Part shown: positions 27,407 to 36,738 of the stretch, one piece after another
How positions within the stretch are numbered: the stretch's first letter is position 1
Layout of the letters: the number at the start of each line of letters is the position of its first letter
Assembly: GCA_902766095.1 (NCBI GenBank)
Contig: CACXCN010000079.1
Span: forward strand, 1 to 57,554
Direction of reading: 5' to 3'
DNA length: 57,554 nt
Source: an uncultured Selenomonas sp.
GTDB taxonomy: Bacteria > Bacillota > Negativicutes > Selenomonadales > Selenomonadaceae
Notes under the pieces: model-generated
Seen by the model: the letters and a program-made list of their open reading frames with translations, nothing else
Told to the model about the DNA's origin: nothing
Databases searched by the model: none
Translations under genes and position numbers: made by a program

Positions 27407-27478
27407 AAGCCTTCCCCTCAGGGGAAGGTGTCAGCGAAGCTGACGAAAGAGGTGTAGGCAGCGGAGAGGGGAAGGCTT
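27407..27478. repeat. 72-bp palindromic REP/MITE-like element
   Basis: Perfect 12-base terminal inverted repeats AAGCCTTCCCCT (27407-27418) and AGGGGAAGGCTT (27467-27478). Inside lie CTTCCCCTCAGGGGAAG and GTCAGC-GAA-GCTGAC, both self-complementary. From memory, very similar words recur between genes in Negativicutes and other Firmicutes, so this is probably a dispersed non-coding repeat. Only one copy is in the window. Confidence 0.7.
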
Positions 27479-27548
27479 CTTGCCATATATCGGTATATGC
27501 GCTAGAATTAGGGGACAGATAACTGAGAGACAGAGAGGAGAATGTGGC

Positions 27549-28523
27549 GTGAAGTGGGCGGAGATTACGGTGCGGGTGGCTGCGGGAGCGGCGGATATTG
27601 TGGCGGAGATTTTTACGGAGCTCGGGGCGAACGGTGCGGTCATCGAGGATCCGGCGGTCGTCAACGAGTACATCGATGAGGGGCGCTGGGACTACCGTGA
27701 CATCGAGCGGAAGCCGGTGACAGGCGTCGTGACGGTCAAGGCTTATCTGAACCCTGAGGATGGGCTCGACTGGAAGATCCAGGAGCTCGAGCGGCGGCTG
27801 CTCGTCATCCGCGATGCGGGTGAGACGGAGCTCGGCCCAGGCGAGGTCTCGCAGGCGATCGTCGATGATGCCGACTGGGCGGACAGATGGAAGGATTTCT
27901 TCCATGTGGAGAAGATCGGCCGCCGCATGGTCATCAAGCCGACCTGGGAGGACTATGCGCCGCAGGGCGATGAGGTGGTCGTGGAGCTTGATCCGGGGGC
28001 GGCGTTCGGCACCGGCACGCATCCCTCGACGGCCATGTGCATCCGGGCGCTCGAGTCGCTGGTACCGGAGGCACAGGCGCGGGCGAAGCAGCAGGGGCAT
28101 GATCTGCGCGTTTTCGATGTCGGCACGGGCTCGGGCGTACTCGCCATCACGGCGGCGAAACTCGGTGCTACAGGCATCGAAGCGGCCGACTACGATGCGA
28201 CGGCCGTGCATGTGGCCGAGGAGAATATCGCCCAGAACGGTCTCGCGGGCGAGATAAAGACCGGGGTCAGCGATATCCTGAAGTCGTTCACGGGGCAGGC
28301 AGATCTCGTGATTGCCAATATCATCGCTGATATCATCATCCGCATGTTTGATGAGCTCGATGAGCATCTGGCCCCGGGCGGCCGGCTGCTGACGTCAGGC
28401 ATCATCGATGAGCGCCAGGCCGATGTCGTGGCCGCGGCCCGGCAGCACGGCTTTGCCGTGGTAGAGGAGCATCATCTCAAAGGCTGGACATCGCTGGTAC
28501 TTTGCCGGGAGACTGAGATATGA
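27549..28523 (+). CDS. prmA: Ribosomal protein L11 methyltransferase
   Basis: 324 residues. N-terminal recognition domain (MKWAEITVRVAAGAADIVAEIF), linker with WADRWKDFF, then a class-I SAM methyltransferase core: FGTGTHPST, FDVGTGSGVLAI, DLVIANIIADI. It trimethylates L11. The GTG at 27549 has GAGGAG 8 bases upstream; the frame's extra upstream residues run into the repeat element and are not credible. Its stop overlaps the rsmE start (ATGA). Confidence 0.95.
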   Translation: MKWAEITVRVAAGAADIVAEIFTELGANGAVIEDPAVVNEYIDEGRWDYRDIERKPVTGVVTVKAYLNPEDGLDWKIQELERRLLVIRDAGETELGPGEVSQAIVDDADWADRWKDFFHVEKIGRRMVIKPTWEDYAPQGDEVVVELDPGAAFGTGTHPSTAMCIRALESLVPEAQARAKQQGHDLRVFDVGTGSGVLAITAAKLGATGIEAADYDATAVHVAEENIAQNGLAGEIKTGVSDILKSFTGQADLVIANIIADIIIRMFDELDEHLAPGGRLLTSGIIDERQADVVAAARQHGFAVVEEHHLKGWTSLVLCRETEI

Positions 28524-29275
28524 GGCGGCTTTTCTATAAAGGGCGCCTCGCGGATACAATCGAGATCGCCGGCAGCGATGCGCATCATCTGATGCATGTG
28601 ATGCGTGCGAAGGCCGGCGATGAGGTCGTCGTCGTCGATGATGAAGGGGCTGTGGCGCGCATGGAGATGGTGGGCTTCAGTTCCGCGGCAGTGACGCTGC
28701 GGCTCGTCGAGCGGCTCGCAGCTGATACGGAGTCGCCGGCGGCCATCGTGCTGGCTCCCTGCCTGCTGAAATCGGACAAGATGGAGCTCGTGGTGCAGAA
28801 GGCAGTCGAGCTGGGCACCGTGGGGGTCATGCCGCTTGCCAGTCACAACTGTGTGGCGCGCTATGATGCGAAGAAGGCCGCAGCGAAGGTGGCCCGTTGG
28901 CAGAAAATCGCCGACGAGGCGGCGAAGCAGTGCGGGCGTACTGCGCTGCTGACGGTGGAGCCGGTGACGACGCTGACCGCTTTTCTGGATCAGTTCGCGG
29001 CTGATTCTGCTGAGGCCGATGAGCCGGCGGAGCTTGTTTTCTGCTATGAGAATGAGGAGCAGGTATCCATCGGTGAGCGGCTGCGGGCAGCGCGGGGACG
29101 ACGCATCGTCCTGCTCATCGGGCCGGAGGGCGGATTCACGCTCGACGAGGCGCAGGCGATCGAGGCAGCCGGCGGGCACAGCGTGACGCTCGGGCCGCGC
29201 ATCCTGCGCGCGGAGACAGCGGCTATCGCGGCGCTCGTGGTGGCGCAGTATGAGATCGGGGATCTAGGACGCTGA
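28520..29275 (+). CDS. rsmE: 16S rRNA (uracil1498-N3)-methyltransferase
   Basis: 251-residue SPOUT-fold methyltransferase. N-terminal PUA-like part with AHHLMHVMRAKAGDEVVVVD, then KSDKMELVVQKAVELG and the knot region LLIGPEGGFTLDEA and LGPRILRAETA. It modifies U1498 in helix 44. Overlaps prmA by four bases, a standard Firmicutes pair. Confidence 0.94.
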   Translation: MRRLFYKGRLADTIEIAGSDAHHLMHVMRAKAGDEVVVVDDEGAVARMEMVGFSSAAVTLRLVERLAADTESPAAIVLAPCLLKSDKMELVVQKAVELGTVGVMPLASHNCVARYDAKKAAAKVARWQKIADEAAKQCGRTALLTVEPVTTLTAFLDQFAADSAEADEPAELVFCYENEEQVSIGERLRAARGRRIVLLIGPEGGFTLDEAQAIEAAGGHSVTLGPRILRAETAAIAALVVAQYEIGDLGR

Positions 29276-29412
29276 GCCACTCTTATCGTGGCTGCTCGAC
29301 CGCGTCACTGGCGGCACTTCCATTGCGCTAACCCACGACGCGTCCTTCCAGTGTCACCGGTGACGCTGCCGTAGATTCGGAATAATTGTTTAGAATTAAG
29401 GAGAGATGATTT

Positions 29413-30771
29413 TTGCCAAGCGTTGCTTTCATGGCACTTGGGTGCAAGGTGAATCAGGTGGAGACGGAGAGCCTTGAGGGGCTTTTCCGGCAGGCGGGGT
29501 TCGATATCGTGCCGTTTGACAGTCCGGCGGATGCCTACGTCATCAACACCTGCTCGGTCACGAGTTTCGGGGATAAGAAGTCGCGGCAGATCATCCGGCG
29601 GGCGCACCGGCAGAATGAGCGGGCGGTCGTGGCGGTCTGCGGCTGCTATGCCCAGGTGGCGCCGGAGGAGATCGAGAAAATCGAGGGTGTGCGCGTGGTG
29701 CTCGGGACGCGGGAACGACACCGCATCGTCGATTATGTCGAGCAGGCACTGCGCGAGGACGGCACGGCGGCAGGAGTGGCGAAGCCGGTTCTCGAGGATA
29801 TAGACAACGCTCTTGAGTCGCGGGTTTTCGAGGATATCCCGCTGTACGATATGCCGCAGCGCACGCGGGCTTTTCTGAAAATCGAGGATGGCTGCGAGAA
29901 TTTCTGCTCGTACTGCATCATACCCTATGCCCGTGGACCGGTGAAATCGCGTCCGCTGGACAGCATAAAGGCCGAGGCCCAGAAACTGGTCGATGCCGGC
30001 TACTGGGAGATCGTGCTGACGGGGATCCATCTCGGGGCTTATGGGCGTGATTTCGTGCGTGACGGCGTGCCGGAAAAGGGACGCAGTCTGGCTGATGCCT
30101 GCCGGGCCGTGCTGTCGGTGCCGGGGCTGCGGCGCCTGCGGCTCGGATCGCTGGAGTCGCTCGAGCTGTCACCGGAGCTGTTCGAGCTCATACGGAGTGA
30201 TGACCGGTTCTGTGCGCATCTCCATCTGCCGCTGCAGGCAGGCTCGGATGCCGTGCTGAAGGCGATGAATCGCCACTATGATACGGCGGAGTTCGCGCGA
30301 CTCATCGAGACGGTGGAGCGCGAGGTGCCGGGCGTGGCGGTTTCGACGGATATCATCGTCGGGTTCCCCGGGGAGACGGAGGAGATGTTCCAGCAGAGCC
30401 TCGCTTTTGCCGAGCGCATGAATTTCGCCCGCATGCATGTCTTCCCGTACTCGCGGCGGCCCGGTACGCCGGCAGCAGCCCGGCCGGACCAGGTGCCGGA
30501 GCCGGTGAAGAAGAACCGTGTGCATCGCATGCAGGCCATGGCCCAGCGCAAGGCGGACGAGTTCCACCGGGCCTTTATCGGGCGCACGCTGCGCGTACTG
30601 TTCGAGACGTGCGAGGATGGTATCACCGATGGCCTCACGGACAACTACATCCGCGTCTATACGGACGCGCCGGTGCAGACGGGCGAGATTTACGAGATGC
30701 ACCTCGAGCGTACTTACCGCGACGGTCTCTGGGGCGAGCCGGTTTCCCCGGAGGACGGCGCGGACAGCTGA
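29413..30771 (+). CDS. mtaB: tRNA ms2t6A37 methylthiotransferase
   Basis: 452 residues. N-terminal UPF0004 Fe-S ligands in MALGCKVNQ, NTCSVT and VAVCGCYAQ; radical-SAM CENFCSYC; C-terminal TRAM domain (FIGRTLRVLFE...). It adds a methylthio group to t6A at position 37 of tRNAs reading ANN codons. TTG start at 29413 with AAGGAGAG 7 bases upstream; the ATG at 29431 would remove part of the first strand. The 137-base gap before it holds nothing clear. Confidence 0.94.
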   Translation: MPSVAFMALGCKVNQVETESLEGLFRQAGFDIVPFDSPADAYVINTCSVTSFGDKKSRQIIRRAHRQNERAVVAVCGCYAQVAPEEIEKIEGVRVVLGTRERHRIVDYVEQALREDGTAAGVAKPVLEDIDNALESRVFEDIPLYDMPQRTRAFLKIEDGCENFCSYCIIPYARGPVKSRPLDSIKAEAQKLVDAGYWEIVLTGIHLGAYGRDFVRDGVPEKGRSLADACRAVLSVPGLRRLRLGSLESLELSPELFELIRSDDRFCAHLHLPLQAGSDAVLKAMNRHYDTAEFARLIETVEREVPGVAVSTDIIVGFPGETEEMFQQSLAFAERMNFARMHVFPYSRRPGTPAAARPDQVPEPVKKNRVHRMQAMAQRKADEFHRAFIGRTLRVLFETCEDGITDGLTDNYIRVYTDAPVQTGEIYEMHLERTYRDGLWGEPVSPEDGADS

Positions 30772-30897
30772 TTGAAAAAAACAGCAATAAGTCAGATTAA
30801 TCGCAGTACCCGGCAGGGATTTCATCCTTTGCCGCGAATAAGTAACATAGTGGCATGTTTCAATTGCCATAGGTCAGTGAAAGCGAGGTGTATACTG

Positions 30898-31245
30898 ATG
30901 GCAGATTGTATCTTTTGCAAGATAGCTCAGAAAGAGATTCCGTCGAATATCGTCTATGAGGATGATAAGGTAGTTGCTTTCCGTGATCTGGAGCCGCAGG
31001 CCCCCGAGCATGTGCTGGTCATCCCGAAAAAGCACATTGGCAGCCTCCTGGAGCTGACCGCTGAGGACAGCGAGCTGGCGAGCCATATACTGGTAGAGGT
31101 GATACCGAAGCTTGCCCGGCAGCTGGGCGTTGCCGAGAAGGGCTTCCGCGTCGTGGTCAACACCGGCGAGGAAGGCGGGCAGAGCGTGAAGCATCTGCAT
31201 TTCCACATCCTTGGTGGCCGGTCTATGCAGTGGCCACCGGGCTGA
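30898..31245 (+). CDS. HIT-family nucleotide hydrolase HinT
   Basis: 115 residues. MADCIFCKIAQKEIPS start and catalytic histidine triad HLHFHILGGR. HinT proteins hydrolyse purine nucleoside phosphoramidates. The chosen ATG has GAGGTG 7 bases upstream; the frame extends 42 residues further but without family similarity. Placed between mtaB and rpsU as in many Firmicutes. Confidence 0.93.
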   Translation: MADCIFCKIAQKEIPSNIVYEDDKVVAFRDLEPQAPEHVLVIPKKHIGSLLELTAEDSELASHILVEVIPKLARQLGVAEKGFRVVVNTGEEGGQSVKHLHFHILGGRSMQWPPG

Positions 31246-31277
31246 GTAGACCCTTGAAACAATAATTGGGATTTTTG

Positions 31278-31307
31278 TTGACAGGCTATCAGTTGTTGCA
31301 GTATAAT
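31278..31307 (+). promoter_or_regulatory. rpsU promoter
   Basis: TTGACA (31278-31283), 18 bases, perfect TATAAT (31302-31307), 56 bases before the rpsU start. Confidence 0.85.
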
Positions 31308-31363
31308 GTAATGGTGTGGTCAATCCACAGAACTCCCAATACAGTGGAGGGGGGGAAATATGC

Positions 31364-31543
31364 ATGGCAAACGAAATCAAAGTCGGAAAAAACGAGTCGA
31401 TCGATAGTGCTCTCCGCCGTTTCAAACGTATGTCTCAGAAGGCTGGTACACTGGCCGAGGTGAGAAAGCGTGAACATTACGAGAAACCGAGCGTTCGCCG
31501 CAAGAAGAAGTCTGAGGCAGCTCGTAAACGCAAATTCAGGTAA
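31364..31543 (+). CDS. rpsU: 30S ribosomal protein S21
   Basis: 59 residues, very basic. [21 protein letters not shown] and the C-terminal [16 protein letters not shown] match S21 closely. An unusually purine-rich GGAGGGGGGG site precedes the ATG. Followed by a terminator before yqeY. Confidence 0.97.
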   Translation: MANEIKVGKNESIDSALRRFKRMSQKAGTLAEVRKREHYEKPSVRRKKKSEAARKRKFR

Positions 31544-31571
31544 GCTCGATAGAGTCTGATTGCAAAACACG

Positions 31572-31602
31572 CGCCTGCGAGTATGTGCTCGCAGGCGTTT
31601 TT
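31572..31602 (+). terminator. rpsU terminator
   Basis: CGCCTGCGAG-TATGTG-CTCGCAGGCG then TTTTTG and further T's. It lies between rpsU and yqeY, so yqeY depends on read-through or its own start. Confidence 0.93.
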
Positions 31603-31629
31603 GTTTTTTTCGGAAAGGAAGTAGGAATC

Positions 31630-32082
31630 ATGTCGATAAAGGAACAATTGACGAGTGATATGAAAGCAGCGATGAAGGCGCACGACAAGCTGCGTCTCGA
31701 TACAATTCGCATGGTCCGCGGTGCGATCCGTCAGGCCGAGATCGATGGCGGCCACAAGGAGCTCTCCGAGGATGATATGGCTGCCATCGTAGCCAAGGAA
31801 GTGAAGTCGCGCCGTGACTCCATCGAGGAGTTCAAGAAGGGCGGCCGTGCTGACCTCGTCGAGCAGACGCAGCAGGAGATCGATGTACTCACTCCGTATC
31901 TGCCGAAGCAGCTCAGCGAGGATGAGATACGCCAGCTCGTGCAGGAGGCTGTGGCAGCTACCGGTGCAGCTTCGCCGAAGGACATGGGCAAGGTCATGGG
32001 CAAGCTGATGCCGCAGGTCAAAGGCAAGGCGGATGGCAAGCTCGTCAACCAGCTCGTGCGCGAGGCTCTGGCCGGCAAATAA
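31630..32082 (+). CDS. yqeY: GatB/YqeY domain protein
   Basis: 150 residues matching YqeY: MSIKEQLTSDMKAAMKAHDKLRLDTIRMVRGAI, DVLTPYLPKQLSEDEI, KDMGKVMGKLMPQVKGKADG. The family shares the tail domain of GatB, the tRNA-dependent amidotransferase; its precise cell role is not settled. AGGAAGTAGGAA precedes the ATG. Standard neighbour of rpsU. Confidence 0.92.
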   Translation: MSIKEQLTSDMKAAMKAHDKLRLDTIRMVRGAIRQAEIDGGHKELSEDDMAAIVAKEVKSRRDSIEEFKKGGRADLVEQTQQEIDVLTPYLPKQLSEDEIRQLVQEAVAATGAASPKDMGKVMGKLMPQVKGKADGKLVNQLVREALAGK

Positions 32083-32339
32083 GCATCGCCAGACGTCAAA
32101 AAACTGAGTTATTCCACTCCCGCTATCGTCCGATCATCAGACGGAATGAGTTTGTTGCCCCTCGATATATGATTTCTTTAGAACAGTAGTAGCTTTCTTA
32201 AGCAATTATAGCTATTCGGTGGACTTTCGGACTGTTTGCTGATAAAATAGATATGAATAGGACTATGTGGGATAGAACGCGATGCGTCCCGGCCGCGATG
32301 GGGACGGCTGTGACGTATGAACTCAGGAGGGGTTTGAAC

Positions 32340-34061
32340 ATGAAGTGGCTTAGTAATGTTCGCATGGCCTACAAGATACTATGCCTGGCATTCGTTGCCG
32401 CAATCGGTCTGGCTGTCGTGTCTTTGACCGGTTTTTATTCATTACAGAAAAATCAGTCGACGGTGTCGACGATCGTGAATGTTTACATGCCGGCCAAGGG
32501 CTATATCAGCGATGAGCAGCTCAATATGCGCAAGATCCAGTCTGCTATGCTGGAGGCAATCGCTACACCGGACAAGTCGCGCCATCAGAAGATGCTGAAT
32601 GACCTGAATAGCAAGTATGCCGTCGATTTCGAGGCGAGCATGGACGAGTTCAAGGCGCTGGCCGCTCAATATCCGGAGTTGCAGCCACAGGTAGATGATA
32701 TGGAGAAGTTCTGGCAGATATACAAGGCCACAGCTACGGATATCATCAAGATGACGATCAACGAGGATATCTCGGGCGCCGGTCAGATATACGCCCAGCG
32801 CGGTATAAAGGACCTCAACGGTCTGAAGAACGTCCTCAATAACATGCAGTCGAACTGCGATGACCTGATTGCAGCTGCCGAGGAGAATAACAAGGCCGCA
32901 TCTACCCGTACGAATGTGACGATGGTCGTCATATCCGTAGTGGCATTCCTCGTGCTGTTCCTCGCGGCGAACTATATCATCCGCGAGATCAACGGGGCAC
33001 TGGAGAAGATGATGCGCGTCTGCCATGCCATGAAAGATTGCGATTTCCGCGACCATGGCGTGGATATGCAGCGTGGTGATGAGCTCGGCCAGATGTGGGA
33101 GGCCCTCATCGAGGTACGCACGAATCTGAGCCGCCTGATGGGGCGGCTGCGGGAGACCGTCGAGCAGCTCGCAGCTGCCTCGGAGGAGCTCACAGCCAGC
33201 TCGGAGCAGTCGGCACAGGCATCGAACCAGGTGGCGAAATCCGTCACCGATGCCGCTGCTGCGGCAGCAGGTCAGCGCGAGGCCGTCGACAGGAGCAGCC
33301 AGGCGGTCAACGAGGTAGCCAGCTCCATACAGCAGGTAGAGACGAACTCCGTGCATGTCACGGAAAGCTCGAAGCAAGCTTCGGATAAGGCCCGCAGTGG
33401 TGCGGGAGCGGTCGATGAGGCTGTCGATCAGATGCAGTCCGTCGAGCAGACCGTCCGCGAATCGGCCGATATCGTCGACAAGCTCGGTGAACGCTCGAAG
33501 GAGATCGGCCAGATCGTCGATGATATCTCGAGCATCGCTGACCAGACGAACCTGCTGGCGCTCAATGCGGCCATCGAGGCTGCCCGTGCCGGCGAGGCCG
33601 GACGCGGCTTTGCCGTCGTCGCCGACGAGGTCCGTAAGCTGGCGGAGCAGTCTCAGGAGGCAGCGAAGCGCATTGCCGCCCTCATCAGCGGTATCCAGAA
33701 AGATACCGACGAGGCAGTGGCCTCGATGCAGACCGGCCGCGATCGCGTCGTCAGCGGAGCCCAGTCCGTCAGCGCGCTGAAGGATTCCTTTGACGAGATC
33801 GTATCGCTGATCGAGGGAATCACCTCGGAAGTGGTTGGAATATCGGACTCCATACGCAGTGTATCGAATGATACGCAGCTCATCACGAGCTCGGTACAGA
33901 GTCTCGACGAGCACAGCAGCAATATATCGGACGAGATGCAGTCGGTCTCGGCGGCGACCGAGGAGCAGACGGCCTCGGCGAACGATATCGCCTCGGCCAG
34001 CAATTCCCTGTCGAAACTGGCCCAGGAGCTCGATGGAGATATCCGCGTATTCAAGCTCTGA
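32340..34061 (+). CDS. Methyl-accepting chemotaxis protein (4HB sensor)
   Basis: 573 residues. Membrane helix 1 about 11-30, a periplasmic four-helix-bundle sensor (about 31-190) rich in helix-forming residues, membrane helix 2 about 193-213, HAMP to about 270, and a cytoplasmic signalling coiled coil. The hairpin tip [21 protein letters not shown] is almost invariant in MCPs. AGGAGGGG is 7 bases before the ATG. No C-terminal CheR-tethering pentapeptide. The ligand is unknown. A flagellin gene at the other end of the window fits a motile cell. Confidence 0.93.
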   Translation: MKWLSNVRMAYKILCLAFVAAIGLAVVSLTGFYSLQKNQSTVSTIVNVYMPAKGYISDEQLNMRKIQSAMLEAIATPDKSRHQKMLNDLNSKYAVDFEASMDEFKALAAQYPELQPQVDDMEKFWQIYKATATDIIKMTINEDISGAGQIYAQRGIKDLNGLKNVLNNMQSNCDDLIAAAEENNKAASTRTNVTMVVISVVAFLVLFLAANYIIREINGALEKMMRVCHAMKDCDFRDHGVDMQRGDELGQMWEALIEVRTNLSRLMGRLRETVEQLAAASEELTASSEQSAQASNQVAKSVTDAAAAAAGQREAVDRSSQAVNEVASSIQQVETNSVHVTESSKQASDKARSGAGAVDEAVDQMQSVEQTVRESADIVDKLGERSKEIGQIVDDISSIADQTNLLALNAAIEAARAGEAGRGFAVVADEVRKLAEQSQEAAKRIAALISGIQKDTDEAVASMQTGRDRVVSGAQSVSALKDSFDEIVSLIEGITSEVVGISDSIRSVSNDTQLITSSVQSLDEHSSNISDEMQSVSAATEEQTASANDIASASNSLSKLAQELDGDIRVFKL

Positions 34062-34107
34062 GTCGCAAGTGCGAAAACAAAGCATAGAACGATAAAATAA
34101 TAAAAAT

Positions 34108-34153
34108 AAAATCCTGTTGTCACGACGAAAAATGTCTGTGGCAGCAGGATTTT
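34108..34153 (+). terminator. Chemoreceptor gene terminator
   Basis: A 16-base stem (34108-34123 with 34138-34153), two G-T pairs, with A's on the left arm and TTTT closing the right. The rest of the gap to the pyruvate kinase promoter shows nothing else clear. Confidence 0.7.
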
Positions 34154-34297
34154 CTGTATACATGTGGAATTTTGCATGTAGGAGAGGAATGGGCCTGTGA
34201 GCGCCATGAGGGAAGCTGCTGCTCTGCCGGAGAATCATAAGCGATGGCTGTATGCGGTGCTTTCTGGCTGAGTTATGGTATCATAAGTCATATTTCT

Positions 34298-34326
34298 TTT
34301 ACAGACTGTCGTAAACGGTGTAGAAT
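34298..34326 (+). promoter_or_regulatory. Pyruvate kinase promoter
   Basis: TTTACA (34298-34303), 17 bases, TAGAAT (34321-34326), leaving a leader of about 95 bases before the start codon. Confidence 0.65.
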
Positions 34327-34428
34327 TAAATACCGTCACTAGAGATTTTAATGCCGGAGCTTTTTTGAGGGGGAAGGCTCAGGTTCTATAGCGGTGTTAT
34401 TTGGCGCCGCAGAAAGGATGGGATTGTT

Positions 34429-35856
34429 TTGCTGAAAAAGACGAAAATCATTTGCACACAGGGGCCGGCTACGGAGAAACCGGGGGTCGTGGACGCACTG
34501 ATTGCGAATGGCATGAACTGTGCCCGGTTCAACTTCTCACATGGAGATCATAAGGAGCACCTCGGCCGCATCAACATGGTGCGCGAGGCAGCAAAGAAAG
34601 CGGGCAAGGTCATCTCACTGATCCTGGACACGAAAGGCCCGGAGATGCGTCTCGGCGAGTTCAAGGATGGCAAGGTCCAGCTCCAGAAGGGCGAGAAATT
34701 CACCCTCACCTATGATGATATACCGGGCGACGAGACGCATGTCTCCGTCAACCACAAGGGCCTTTATACCGAGGTGAAGCCGGGCGACACGCTGCTGCTC
34801 TCCGACGGCCTCGTAGCGCTGAAGGTCGATGAGATCAAGGGGAAGGATATCATCACGACCATCCAGAATAGCGGCAAGATGAGCACGAAGAAGCGCGTGG
34901 CCGCACCGGGCGTATCGCTCGGTCTGCCGCCGATATCCGAGCAGGATGCCAAGGATATCATATTCGGCTGCGAGCAGGATATGGATTTCGTGGCGGCGTC
35001 GTTCATCCAGCGTCCGGAGGATGTCCTCGCGATACGCAAGCTCATCACTGAGCATGGCGGGCACATGGAGATTCTGCCGAAGATCGAGAATCTCGAGGGC
35101 GTGAAGAATTTCGACGCCATACTCGAGGTTTCCGACGGTATCATGGTGGCCCGTGGCGACCTCGGTGTAGAGGTGCCGGCTGAGGATGTGCCACTCATCC
35201 AGAAAGATATCATAAAGAAGTGCAACCGGGCCGGCAAGCCGGTCATCGTCGCTACGCAGATGCTCGAGTCGATGACGAACAATCCGCGTCCGACACGGGC
35301 CGAGGTCTCTGATGTCGGCAACGCGATCCTCGATGGTACGGACGCGATCATGCTGTCCGGCGAGACGGCGAACGGCGACTATCCGGTCGAGGCTGTGGCC
35401 ACGATGAACCGCATCGCACACCGTATCGAGAGCTCGCTCGAGTACAAAGAGCTCTTCGTTGAGCGCGGCATCGAGCATATGAAGTCCCGCACGCGGGCCG
35501 TGGCCCATGCTACCGTGCAGATGGCCTGGGAGCTCGATGTGCCGGCCATCATCACCCCGACCGACAGCGGCTTCACGACGAAGGTCGTCTCCCGCTACCG
35601 TCCGAAGGCGGCCATCGTCGCCTATACGCCGCACGAGAAAGTCGTCCGCCAGCTCAACCTGCGCTGGGGCGTCTATCCGGTGCTCGGCACGCAGTGGAAG
35701 GATGTCGATGAGATGATCACCAATGCGGTATCGGCAGCGGTGAAGGGCGGCTATATCAAGCGCGGCGACACGACAATCATCACCTCGGGCATCAAGCTGC
35801 AGAGCAAGACAAGTGTCGGCAACAACACAAACATGATTCGCGTCTATCAGGTGTGA
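34429..35856 (+). CDS. pyk: Pyruvate kinase
   Basis: 475 residues. KKTKIICTQGPAT, ARFNFSHG, SLILDTKGPEMR, LPKIENLEG, MVARGDLGVE and ATQMLESM cover the active site; the C-terminal regulatory domain is present and no PEP-utiliser extension follows. It converts phosphoenolpyruvate and ADP to pyruvate and ATP. TTG start; AAAGGA lies about 11 bases before it, a little far. Monocistronic, with its own promoter and terminator. Confidence 0.97.
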   Translation: MLKKTKIICTQGPATEKPGVVDALIANGMNCARFNFSHGDHKEHLGRINMVREAAKKAGKVISLILDTKGPEMRLGEFKDGKVQLQKGEKFTLTYDDIPGDETHVSVNHKGLYTEVKPGDTLLLSDGLVALKVDEIKGKDIITTIQNSGKMSTKKRVAAPGVSLGLPPISEQDAKDIIFGCEQDMDFVAASFIQRPEDVLAIRKLITEHGGHMEILPKIENLEGVKNFDAILEVSDGIMVARGDLGVEVPAEDVPLIQKDIIKKCNRAGKPVIVATQMLESMTNNPRPTRAEVSDVGNAILDGTDAIMLSGETANGDYPVEAVATMNRIAHRIESSLEYKELFVERGIEHMKSRTRAVAHATVQMAWELDVPAIITPTDSGFTTKVVSRYRPKAAIVAYTPHEKVVRQLNLRWGVYPVLGTQWKDVDEMITNAVSAAVKGGYIKRGDTTIITSGIKLQSKTSVGNNTNMIRVYQV

Positions 35857-35915
35857 CATTCCCGCCGCACGGCGGACTTCATACCGCGTCTCTGACGTTC
35901 AGATAGCAGTACAGG

Positions 35916-35948
35916 CTGCAAGTCTTAAAAAGACTTGCAGTCTTTTTT
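35916..35948 (+). terminator. pyk terminator
   Basis: CTGCAAGTCTT-AAA-AAGACTTGCAG followed by TCTTTTTT. Confidence 0.93.
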
Positions 35949-36007
35949 GCCTTATACGTATCATCAAGCATAATGAAGCACAAAATAGGCGAAGGCTTGC
36001 GCCTTAG

Positions 36008-36040
36008 ATGATAATCATGTGAAAATATTAATGATAATAT
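36008..36040 (+). promoter_or_regulatory. Fur-box-like palindromes before the candidate fez cluster
   Basis: ATGATAATCAT (36008-36018) is a perfect palindrome and ATATTA-ATGA-TAATAT (36025-36040) is a perfect 6-base inverted repeat. Both contain GATAAT, the repeating unit of Fur operators. They lie 52-84 bases before the first gene of the metal cluster. Iron regulation would fit, but the match is by eye. Confidence 0.45.
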
Positions 36041-36091
36041 CTATTGACTAATAAAGATTTGCATTATAAAATAAAGCAAGGAGGCGGGAAT

Positions 36092-36451
36092 ATGAGTACG
36101 TTTATCGTAGGCTTAGCTGTACTGTTCATGCTGGGAATCGCGGCACGCCACATCTATAAATTATTCAAAGGTGAGACGAGCTGCTGCGGCACGGACGCGC
36201 CGAAGGTACCAGAGAAGAAGCTCGCGGGGCCCATCGTGGGCAAGAAGATCATCAAGATATCAGGCATGACCTGCGGCAATTGCAAGAACCGGGTCGAGAT
36301 GCTGCTCGATGACATCGACGGCGCCGCGGCCAAGGTCAACCTGCACCGGGATCAGGCCGAGCTCAAGATGGAGCGCGAGGTCTCAGATGACGAGATCCGC
36401 CAGGCACTGGCCGGCAGCGGCTATGATGTCGTGTCCATCGAGGCTGTCTGA
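36092..36451 (+). CDS. FeoB-associated-like membrane anchor fused to an HMA domain
   Basis: 119 residues. The N terminus (one membrane helix about 4-22, then HIYKLFKGETSCCG) resembles the small Cys-rich proteins found beside FeoB. After about residue 50 comes a classic heavy-metal-associated domain with ISGMTCGNCKNRVE (the M-x-C-x-x-C metal site) and a predicted ferredoxin-like fold to the end. It probably binds a soft or transition metal at the inner face of the membrane. AAGGAGGCGGG precedes the ATG. First gene of a same-strand run of six ending at 40169. Confidence 0.75.
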   Translation: MSTFIVGLAVLFMLGIAARHIYKLFKGETSCCGTDAPKVPEKKLAGPIVGKKIIKISGMTCGNCKNRVEMLLDDIDGAAAKVNLHRDQAELKMEREVSDDEIRQALAGSGYDVVSIEAV

Positions 36452-36517
36452 TAACTCGCTCAATAGAGATAATAAGCGTCATGCTTATTATATAAACATA
36501 TACAGTGAGGTGATACA

Positions 36518-36724
36518 ATGTTTCAGAAGACTGATTTTTGGATCGGCCTGGCAGTGGGAGCTGTGGCTGGTATCTTCGGCTATCGCTTCATGAAAGAGCG
36601 CGAGCAGCAGATGATGGCCATGCAGCCGTACGCACCGTCGGAGAACGTGCCGCTGGCTGAGCTTCAGCGCCAGAAGGAAGAGTTGGAGGACCTGATTGCC
36701 GCTCAGGAGGCAAAGAAGGGCTGA
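36518..36724 (+). CDS. Small single-pass membrane protein
   Basis: 68 residues: one hydrophobic helix (FWIGLAVGAVAGIFGYRF, about 7-24) followed by a charged helix likely to form a coiled coil (LAELQRQKEELEDLIAAQEAKK). GAGGTGA precedes the ATG by 6 bases. No recognised domain; YtxH-like or DUF6110-like small proteins look similar. Position inside the metal cluster is the only clue to role. Confidence 0.65.
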   Translation: MFQKTDFWIGLAVGAVAGIFGYRFMKEREQQMMAMQPYAPSENVPLAELQRQKEELEDLIAAQEAKKG

Positions 36725-36738
36725 TCCGGCTTGACCGG

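Noticed and set aside
32083-32339. Sigma-28 promoter for the chemoreceptor (GCTGATAA near 32236)
   Set aside because: The -10 is close to consensus but no TAAA-like -35 lies 14-16 bases upstream.
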